A stretch of DNA of 5,142 bases, from assembly GCA_020058405.1 (NCBI GenBank), contig JAGVEE010000267.1, positions 1-5,142 on the forward strand. The letters run 5' to 3'. Shown here piece by piece: positions 1 to 5,142 of the stretch (positions within the stretch are counted from its first letter, which is position 1; each line of letters starts with the position of its first letter). A model generated the notes under the pieces. It had not been told where the DNA came from. It was given only the letters and a program-made list of their open reading frames with translations, and ran no database searches. The position numbers and the translations under genes were made by a program. The DNA comes from Sphingobacteriales bacterium (GTDB lineage Bacteria > Bacteroidota > Bacteroidia > Sphingobacteriales > Sphingobacteriaceae).

Positions 1-2
1 AA

Positions 3-1253
3 AATAGCGACTTAATGTTTTGGTCGAGTTTAATCTCTTTTGTTGGTTTTATTTTAGTTAGTACCGTATGCTGGTATTTCTACCCCACTATCATTCAATA
101 CTTCTCTAAAAAATCGCCCTTATTAAGCGATTATTTTTACTTAACATTTATCGGTGGGTTTTTTATGGTGGCCTACACCATTTTCGAAACGTACTCTCGC
201 TCTAATTTAAGAAACATTGTGCCTGTATTTTTAAGAGAAGTAGGGCTAAGGGTTTTTACCGGTTTATTACTTGCTCTGTTTGCTATTAAATTGATAAACT
301 ACCATCAGTTCATTTGGGCATTTACATTTTACTTTGGCATTGCTTGTATTGTAATGATTGTTGATTTAGGAAGATTATCCTTATTGAAATTCAATCCTAA
401 AACAACAAAACTTACACATAGGTTAAAAGGTAAAATGTTTGCATACGGCTCTTTTATATATGGTGGCGGCATGTTTGGTATTATAGCTGATAATGTGGAT
501 ACCTTTTTAATTGCAGGTATTTCTGGTTTAAAAAGTACAGGAGTATTTACCATCGCAAGTTATATTTCCACCATTTTACAGGTTCCTCAAAGAACCATCA
601 GCGGCATCGCTACACCCATCATTGCTCAATCTTGGAAAGATAAAGACTATGCCAACATTCAATATTTGTATGAAAAAACTTCGCTAAATCAATTGATATT
701 TGGCATCACTATTTTTCTGGGTGTTTGGCTTAATATCGATGATTTATTTAGTTTTTTACCACCTGCGTACAGCGAAGGTAAATACGTGGTATTAATTATG
801 TGTTTTGCACGTATTCTCGATTTAGGTACCGGTATAAATGCCGAATTACTTACTACTTCCAACATGTGGAGATTTAGTTTTTACACCCAAGTAATTTTTA
901 TTGGTCTTTCTATTCCAACAAATTATTTTTTAATTACTAAATACGGAATCGTAGGTTCAGCTTTCTCAAACCTTATTGCCTATACAGCTTTTAACAGCAT
1001 CCGATTTGTATTTATTTACCGTAAATTTAACATGCAGCCTTTTTCTATAAATACACTTTATGTGTTTTTAATAGGAGTGCTTACCTATTTAGTAATCGCC
1101 TATTTACCTTTAACAGGCATACGTATTATCGACATTGCCATTCGTGGCGTATTAGTAATTTTATGCATGGGTATACCCGTTCTTAAATTTAAGTTGTCCG
1201 AAGATATAGTTATCTTGTGGCACCAAATATTAAAAAAAATTAACCTGAAATAA
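3..1253 (+). CDS. Wzx-type polysaccharide flippase, 5'-truncated by the window edge
   Basis: Inner-membrane oligosaccharide flippase of the MOP superfamily (polysaccharide biosynthesis protein, Wzx-like), expected to move undecaprenyl-linked sugar units to the periplasmic face. About 12 hydrophobic segments are visible. Counting from the ATG at 15, they lie near residues 4-28, 39-58, 78-96, 98-118, 143-158, 163-190, 226-246, 256-272, 287-306, 312-335, 346-366 and 370-390. The stretch at 146-205 (GGGMFGIIADNVDTFLIAG, then a PQRTISGIATPII segment) resembles the start of the second half-repeat of these transporters. The frame is open upstream of ATG 15 to the left edge (codons N-S-D-L), and family members are usually about 480-500 residues with two more helices before this point. 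ATG 15 is therefore an internal Met and the true start lies outside the window. The stop at 1251-1253 overlaps the next ATG by one base. The exact glycan substrate cannot be read from the sequence. Confidence 0.9.
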   Translation, partial: NSDLMFWSSLISFVGFILVSTVCWYFYPTIIQYFSKKSPLLSDYFYLTFIGGFFMVAYTIFETYSRSNLRNIVPVFLREVGLRVFTGLLLALFAIKLINYHQFIWAFTFYFGIACIVMIVDLGRLSLLKFNPKTTKLTHRLKGKMFAYGSFIYGGGMFGIIADNVDTFLIAGISGLKSTGVFTIASYISTILQVPQRTISGIATPIIAQSWKDKDYANIQYLYEKTSLNQLIFGITIFLGVWLNIDDLFSFLPPAYSEGKYVVLIMCFARILDLGTGINAELLTTSNMWRFSFYTQVIFIGLSIPTNYFLITKYGIVGSAFSNLIAYTAFNSIRFVFIYRKFNMQPFSINTLYVFLIGVLTYLVIAYLPLTGIRIIDIAIRGVLVILCMGIPVLKFKLSEDIVILWHQILKKINLK

Positions 1254-2140
1254 TGATTGCACAACTATACCGTAAAGCTTTACCATCATCTTTTCGAGAT
1301 AAAATATATCAGCTTTTTTTAAGTAAAATTTTATTTTTTGTACGAAATTTTGATGCACATTTTAAGGGCACATTATACTATTTGTTTGGTTGGATGATGC
1401 CTAAAACTAGCTTAGCGAAAGCATATGCATTTATAGGTAAACATGGCATTACCTCTTATCCTGGAGAATATTCATTAAAGTACAAATCAATTCCAATTGA
1501 AGTTTTTATTGATGATGCGAATGGATTACCTTATGTACTACACAATGGGCATAAATTATATTTTCCGAAAAAATACAGCAAAGAAAAAGTAAGCATCAAT
1601 TACAGAACATTAATTATTGAACAAGATATTGAAGCTGCACATAGATACGTAGTATCTTACGATGAACTAAAAAATAGAACCTTATTTGATATTGGTTCTG
1701 CAGAAGGAATTTTTTCATTAGATACAATTGAATACGTAGATCATGTGTATTTATTTGAATGTGAAGAATATTGGATTGATGCTTTAAAAGCAACTTTCGC
1801 ACCATGGATTCATAAAGTTACCATCATCAGAAAATATGTTGGAGACACCAACAATGATAATTTTGTAACCATTGATGAATTGATGAAAGATAAATCTATC
1901 GACAATTTATTTTTAAAAATGGATATTGAAGGTGCTGAACAATTTGCCTTACGTGGTGCTATGAATGTACTGAAAAATGGAAAAAATATTCAGTTGGCAG
2001 TTTGTGTATATCATAGAGATGAAGACCCTTCAGTCATTAGTTCTACCTTGCAAAATATTGGCTATAAAACTGAATTTACAAACGGATATATTTATTGGGG
2101 CCGACGACTAAGTAAAGCAGTAGTAAGGTGTATTAAATAA
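1253..2140 (+). CDS. FkbM-family SAM-dependent methyltransferase
   Basis: Probable cytoplasmic class I methyltransferase that O-methylates a sugar of the cluster's glycan; the acceptor is inferred from context only. The 295-residue protein has its Rossmann fold in the C-terminal half. SAM motif I is FDIGSAEGIFSL at residues 145-156, followed by the strand end YLFECEE at 166-172, where the acidic residue should bind the SAM ribose. The FkbM signature KMDIEGAE lies at 222-229 and a final strand AVCVYHRDED at 249-258. Residues 1-140 form an N-terminal extension found in a Bacteroidota subgroup of this family, as far as I recall, including a PYVLHNGHKLYFP segment at 93-105; its role is unknown. 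The start is ATG 1253, which shares its A with the flippase stop (TAATG). No clear Shine-Dalgarno precedes it, so translation is probably coupled to the upstream gene. Confidence 0.9.
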   Translation: MIAQLYRKALPSSFRDKIYQLFLSKILFFVRNFDAHFKGTLYYLFGWMMPKTSLAKAYAFIGKHGITSYPGEYSLKYKSIPIEVFIDDANGLPYVLHNGHKLYFPKKYSKEKVSINYRTLIIEQDIEAAHRYVVSYDELKNRTLFDIGSAEGIFSLDTIEYVDHVYLFECEEYWIDALKATFAPWIHKVTIIRKYVGDTNNDNFVTIDELMKDKSIDNLFLKMDIEGAEQFALRGAMNVLKNGKNIQLAVCVYHRDEDPSVISSTLQNIGYKTEFTNGYIYWGRRLSKAVVRCIK

Positions 2141-2141
2141 A

Positions 2142-2813
2142 ATGACAATGTCGATATTAAAGAAAATACCAGGCCTACGTTCTATTCTTCGTCAACTCGA
2201 AAAAAATAAATTCGATAAAGAGTGGAGAAAAAGAAATGCGCATAACGACACGATGGTGGGCGATAGAACATTTCCTATAAACAATGTAAGAGTTGGCAAG
2301 GCAACTTATGGCATGTTGCAAATACAAAGTTTGTTTGAGCAAGAAGGAGAGGAATTAGTAATTGGTAACTATGTTTCCATTGCTCCAGGCGTGCAATTTT
2401 TATTAGGTGTTAATCATCAACTAAACACGTTTACAACATTTCCATTATATTCTAGATTTATAAAACGATCGCCAGTAGATGCCATAAACAAAGGCCCTCT
2501 AATTGTTAACGACGAAGTGTGGATTGGTACTGATGCCATTTTATTTTCGGGTATAACCATTGGGAAAGGTGCAATTATTTCTGCTGGTGCAATTGTAACT
2601 AAAGATGTTCCACCGTATGCAATAGTTGCGGGTGTGCCCGCTAAACTTGTGAAGTATAGATTTACAGATGAAATCATATCAGAATTACTAACGGTACATT
2701 TAAATGATATGAGTTTAGATTTTATTAAGAATAACATCGAGACCTTGTATGCCGAAGTAAAATCTGTGGAAGATGTACGTAAAATTAAAGAACTTTTAAA
2801 ATCGAATACATAA
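2142..2813 (+). CDS. CatB-related O-acetyltransferase (left-handed beta-helix)
   Basis: Acetyl-CoA-dependent acetyltransferase of the hexapeptide-repeat, xenobiotic acetyltransferase-like type. In this setting it probably O-acetylates a sugar of the surface polysaccharide or its lipid-linked precursor. The 223-residue protein has a charged N-terminal region (1-45), a first hexapeptide block (VIGNYVSIAPGVQFL, 73-87), and a loop with His92 in GVNHQL that matches the catalytic His of CatB-like enzymes. A second hexapeptide block at 121-165 (IVNDEVWIGTDAILFSGITI and onward) follows. It ends with the family hallmark GVPAKLVKYRF at 164-174 and a helical C-terminal tail. The length is normal for the family. 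It starts one base after the preceding stop. A second ATG at 2148 is an alternative start and would remove only two residues. AAGGTG at 2125-2130 is a weak Shine-Dalgarno-like match 11 bases before the first ATG. Acting on an antibiotic is unlikely given the neighbours. Confidence 0.88.
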   Translation: MTMSILKKIPGLRSILRQLEKNKFDKEWRKRNAHNDTMVGDRTFPINNVRVGKATYGMLQIQSLFEQEGEELVIGNYVSIAPGVQFLLGVNHQLNTFTTFPLYSRFIKRSPVDAINKGPLIVNDEVWIGTDAILFSGITIGKGAIISAGAIVTKDVPPYAIVAGVPAKLVKYRFTDEIISELLTVHLNDMSLDFIKNNIETLYAEVKSVEDVRKIKELLKSNT

Positions 2814-2819
2814 AAAAGA

Positions 2820-3908
2820 ATGGGAGCGTCTACTGCTAAAATAATTGCATTTTATTTGCCACAATTTCATCCTATTCCGGAAAACGATTTGTGGTGGGGG
2901 AAAGGTTTTACTGAATGGACAAATGTAGGGAAAGCGAAGCCATTGTTTAAAGGGCATTATCAGCCAAAAGTTCCAGCAGATTTAGGGTATTATGATTTAA
3001 GATTACCAGAGTCTCGTAAAGCACAAGCAGAGCTCGCCAAAGAACATGGAGTAGATGGATTTTGCTATTGGCATTATTATTTCGGAAACAAGAAACAATT
3101 ATTAGAAAGACCTTTTAATGAAGTGCTAAAAAGTGGGGAGCCAGATTTTCCATTCTGCTTAGGCTGGGCAAACCATAATTGGGAAGACAAACAATTTAGC
3201 AAAGATGGTGACAACAAACTTTTAATCGAGCAAGTGTATGGTGGAGAAGAAGATTATTCAGAGCACTTTTTAGAATTATTGCCAGCATTTACCGATGCTC
3301 GGTACATACGTGTACATAATAAACCTTTGTTTTTTATTTATGCTCCACATCTAATTCCAAATATTTCGGAGTTCATTACTCTTTGGCAAAAATTAGCCTT
3401 AGAAAATGGCTTAGATGGAATTCATTTTGTAGCCAATGCACAAACAGATGATCAGGTAGAACCATTAAAAGCACAAGGTTTTGATGCGGTAAACGTAGTT
3501 CGTTTATTTCATGTAATTAAAAAGCAATATTCATTAATTGAAAGAGCATGGATTAAATTCCGTAGAATTTATTTGAAAAGCGGAATGATAATAGACTACG
3601 CAAAAAGTTATAAATATTTTAAAGCCGAAAATGATTTAAGAGAAGATTGTTATCCAAGTATATTTCCCAATTGGGATCACTCACCACGATCGGGTAGGCA
3701 TGGACATATATTTGTAAATTCAAACCCGCAAGTATTTAAAAAACATGTAAAAGAGATTTTAAATACAGTGAAACATAAACAAAAAGAAAATCAAATTATC
3801 TTCTTAAGATCTTGGAATGAATGGGCCGAAGGCAACTACATGGAACCCGATTTGAAATTTGGGAAAGGCTATCTTGAATCGTTGAAACAAGCACGAATTG
3901 AATTATAA
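2820..3908 (+). CDS. WbsX-family protein with GH99-like domain
   Basis: Member of the family annotated as glycosyltransferase WbsX, related to glycoside hydrolase family 99 and common in O-antigen and exopolysaccharide clusters. The domain fills nearly all 362 residues, the usual length. Visible hallmarks in order: FYLPQFHPIPEN (11-22) with WWGKGFTEW (25-33); DGFCYWHYYF (79-88); FCLGWANHNW (112-121); IFPNWDHSPRSG (281-292); and SWNEWAEGNYMEPD (331-344). The last motif places Glu334 and Glu337 in an E-W-x-E arrangement like the paired catalytic acids of GH99 endomannosidases. There is no signal peptide or membrane helix, so it looks cytoplasmic. It may transfer or trim sugars on the lipid-linked precursor; which reaction is not established from sequence. 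ATG 2820 follows the acetyltransferase stop by 6 bases (AAAAGA), with the conserved domain beginning a few residues in, which supports this start. Its last codons GAA-TTA-TAA lie in the palindromic repeat downstream. Confidence 0.9.
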   Translation: MGASTAKIIAFYLPQFHPIPENDLWWGKGFTEWTNVGKAKPLFKGHYQPKVPADLGYYDLRLPESRKAQAELAKEHGVDGFCYWHYYFGNKKQLLERPFNEVLKSGEPDFPFCLGWANHNWEDKQFSKDGDNKLLIEQVYGGEEDYSEHFLELLPAFTDARYIRVHNKPLFFIYAPHLIPNISEFITLWQKLALENGLDGIHFVANAQTDDQVEPLKAQGFDAVNVVRLFHVIKKQYSLIERAWIKFRRIYLKSGMIIDYAKSYKYFKAENDLREDCYPSIFPNWDHSPRSGRHGHIFVNSNPQVFKKHVKEILNTVKHKQKENQIIFLRSWNEWAEGNYMEPDLKFGKGYLESLKQARIEL

Positions 3909-3975
3909 ATTATAAATTATGAATTGTGAATGGAGGTCCCTTAATTCACAATTCACCATTCACTATTTATAATTC
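3900..3975. repeat. 76-base imperfect palindrome made of 7-base repeats
   Basis: The element has two 32-base arms (3900-3931 and 3944-3975) around a 12-base loop (3932-3943). The outer 11 bases are perfect inverted repeats (GAATTATAAAT at 3900-3910, ATTTATAATTC at 3965-3975). The inner 11 bases are also perfect (GAATTGTGAAT at 3921-3931, ATTCACAATTC at 3944-3954). The 10-base middle sections match at 5 positions, giving 27 of 32 pairs by hand alignment. Both arms have a 7-base period: AATTATA, AATTATA, AATTATG, AATTGTG on the left; AATTCAC, AATTCAC, CATTCAC, TATTTAT, AATTCAG on the right. It overlaps the 3' ends of both convergent genes. From memory, similar AATTATG/ATTCACA heptad repeats occur in intergenic regions of many Bacteroidota, so it may be a dispersed genomic repeat. 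Confidence 0.85.
3921..3954. terminator. Possible bidirectional terminator or 3'-end hairpin
   Basis: A perfect 11-base stem with a 12-base loop sits midway between two convergent genes, where a shared transcription end is expected. It is not a textbook intrinsic terminator: the stem is AT-rich (3 G/C pairs of 11), and neither side has a clean U-tract. On the minus strand the hairpin is followed by AT-rich sequence, and on the plus strand by ACCATTCAC. The position supports a 3'-end role more than the sequence does. Confidence 0.4.
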
Positions 3976-5142
3976 AGTATAGGCTTTATATCCTCCAAAC
4001 CCTACTAATAACAATAAAAGCAAAGAACTTGCCAAGGCAATTTTCTCACCAGTTTGGTAAGCTACCGGTTCAAATTTAAATACAATTTGATGTTTGCCTG
4101 CAGGAACTTTCATTGCTCTTAATAAATAGTTAGCACGTATATAATTGCTTTTTACACCATCAATATATACATTCCAACCTTTGTTATAATACACATCAGA
4201 GAATACTGCAAATTGTTCTGAACTTGCATTCGACTCGAAGTCTAATTGCATTGGGTTGTATTTAGTTAATTTAATACTTGCAGTGCTATCATAAATAGGT
4301 GTAAAATCTGCCAGTTCAGTTTTAAAACGCTCGTCGACTATTACTGTATTTTTCGGATTGAATGTACTCAACGAATTCATTTCCGAATCTGCACTTGGCA
4401 CGTACTTTAATTCTTTCACAAACCAAGCATTACCACAAGCATCAGGATTTTGCTGATAGCTTTGTTGTTGAGTTTGTGGATTGTTGATGATGAAATATTT
4501 TGCATTTAACATGTTATATGCATTTATATTTCCTTTTGATAATTGAAAATCAATTAACTCTTGGTAGCGTTTTAATTTTGCTGCATGGTATCCACCAATT
4601 GATTTGTGGTAATACGAGGTAACTGCATCCGAAGTAATATTTTGAGTGGTATTATACACTCGGTAATACAAGTCTTTATCTTTTAAAATTTCAACATCAA
4701 CAGCGGTCATTGGGGTTTCCTGAACTTTCGTTTTCCTTTTAGAAAAATTATCTTCATTCAAATATCTTTTATCAACGGTCCACATATCAATGGCTACTAA
4801 TACTAATAAGCCCAACACTAAATACTGTGCAGTAATTTTTTTACGAATAAACACTACAATTAATGCCGCACTAAATAATATAAATATTAAGGATCTAAAG
4901 GCATCTGCTTGCAATAATGATTTTCTGTCTTCGGTTAAGGCATTTATAATTTGCTCATATGCTTCGCCAAACATTCTTTTATCACTATCGACATTTGTAA
5001 ATTCACCGGCAATACTTGGAACTAAAGCCAATAATAAAGTTAAGCCTCCAACTATAATTAATGAGTTGCGTAATGCTTTGTTTAATTTCAATTGTTCAAC
5101 CTTGCCTTCTATTAATTCTTGTATAGCTAAACAGGCAAGCAA
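3967..5142 (-). CDS. YfhO-family membrane protein, C-terminal part (5' end outside window)
   Basis: C-terminal 391 residues of a large multi-spanning membrane protein of the bacterial YfhO family, whose Bacteroidota members are usually about 800 residues. Firmicute YfhO proteins are GT-C-like enzymes linked to glycosylation of cell-envelope polymers; the Bacteroidota role is not established here. Numbering from the edge, membrane helices lie near 26-45, 82-99, 106-122 and 368-387, with a large, probably periplasmic region at about 123-365 between the last two. Family-like segments are SIGGYHAAKLKRYQELID (181-198), MLNAKYFIIN (211-220), GNAWFVKEL (237-245) and a beta-rich C-terminal part from YYNKGWNVYIDG (318-329) to FKFEP (355-359). 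A Gln-rich stretch (NNPQTQQQSYQQNP, 220-233) looks like a flexible loop. The frame is open to the edge; the first codon there, TTG, is internal Leu rather than a start. It runs convergent to the polysaccharide operon, so it is probably a separate transcription unit. Confidence 0.88.
   Translation of the reverse strand: MLACLAIQELIEGKVEQLKLNKALRNSLIIVGGLTLLLALVPSIAGEFTNVDSDKRMFGEAYEQIINALTEDRKSLLQADAFRSLIFILFSAALIVVFIRKKITAQYLVLGLLVLVAIDMWTVDKRYLNEDNFSKRKTKVQETPMTAVDVEILKDKDLYYRVYNTTQNITSDAVTSYYHKSIGGYHAAKLKRYQELIDFQLSKGNINAYNMLNAKYFIINNPQTQQQSYQQNPDACGNAWFVKELKYVPSADSEMNSLSTFNPKNTVIVDERFKTELADFTPIYDSTASIKLTKYNPMQLDFESNASSEQFAVFSDVYYNKGWNVYIDGVKSNYIRANYLLRAMKVPAGKHQIVFKFEPVAYQTGEKIALASSLLLLLLVGFGGYKAYTEL

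Larger units (their letters stand above)
3..3908 (+). other. Operon: 3' part of a surface-polysaccharide cluster
   Basis: The four plus-strand genes are joined by a 1-base overlap (1253), a 1-base gap (2141) and a 6-base gap (2814-2819). There is no room for a separate promoter or terminator between them, so they are inferred to be co-transcribed from a promoter upstream of the window. The mix of flippase, methyltransferase, acetyltransferase and WbsX is typical of O-antigen, capsule or exopolysaccharide clusters. No polymerase (Wzy), classical GT-A/GT-B glycosyltransferase or nucleotide-sugar synthesis gene is seen; these would have to lie to the left. Confidence 0.8.

Noticed and set aside
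15..17. ATG at 15 as the true flippase start
   Set aside because: The frame is open to the left edge and the protein from this ATG lacks about two N-terminal helices expected of the family, so this is an internal Met.
329..553. 74-codon minus-strand open frame inside the flippase gene
   Set aside because: It is antisense to a well-supported membrane protein and has no family features or start signal.
1232..1239. A8 run near the end of the flippase gene as a programmed frameshift site
   Set aside because: It is only a few codons before the stop, no stimulatory structure is evident, and such runs are expected in an AT-rich genome.
1614..1805. 63-codon minus-strand open frame inside the methyltransferase gene
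   Set aside because: It is antisense to the SAM-binding region, has odd composition (rich in Leu, Gln and Tyr) and no support as a gene.
2417..2737. 106-codon minus-strand open frame inside the acetyltransferase gene
   Set aside because: It lies fully antisense to a strongly supported hexapeptide acetyltransferase, and its translation shows no recognisable domain.
3901..3977. CRISPR-like short repeats
   Set aside because: The 7-base units are contiguous with no spacers and are arranged as a palindrome, unlike a CRISPR array.
5140..5142. TTG at the right edge as the start of the minus-strand gene
   Set aside because: The remaining protein is only about half the usual YfhO length and starts in mid-domain; the codon is an internal Leu.

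Overview
The window comes from an AT-rich genome whose proteins look like those of the Bacteroidota. The lineage call rests on the style of the FkbM methyltransferase, the WbsX protein and the YfhO-type membrane protein, and on the lack of strong Shine-Dalgarno sequences. Sphingobacteriales or Chitinophagales seem plausible, but the sequence alone does not fix the order. No RNA gene, insertion sequence, CRISPR array or phage gene is visible.

Layout: positions 3-3908 hold four tightly packed plus-strand genes: a Wzx-type flippase (5' end outside the window), an FkbM-family methyltransferase, a CatB-like hexapeptide O-acetyltransferase and a WbsX/GH99-like protein. The junctions are a 1-base overlap (TAATG), a 1-base gap and a 6-base gap, so this is almost certainly the 3' part of one operon. 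A 76-base imperfect palindrome built from 7-base repeats (3900-3975) separates it from a convergent minus-strand gene. That gene (3967-5142) is the C-terminal half of a large YfhO-family membrane protein and runs off the right edge.

How the genes work together: the plus-strand set reads as the end of a surface-polysaccharide (O-antigen, capsule or exopolysaccharide) cluster. The flippase would move lipid-linked repeat units across the inner membrane. The methyltransferase and acetyltransferase would decorate sugars, and the WbsX protein would make or break a glycosidic bond in the same glycan. The YfhO gene is on the opposite strand and is probably a separate unit marking the cluster boundary.

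The gene content is of known types, and I see no evidence for a wholly new system. The most distinctive non-coding feature is the heptad-phased palindrome, which supplies the last codons and stop codons of both convergent genes. The most interesting biochemical question is whether WbsX, which keeps the paired acidic residues of GH99 enzymes, acts as a transferase or as a hydrolase/transglycosidase.
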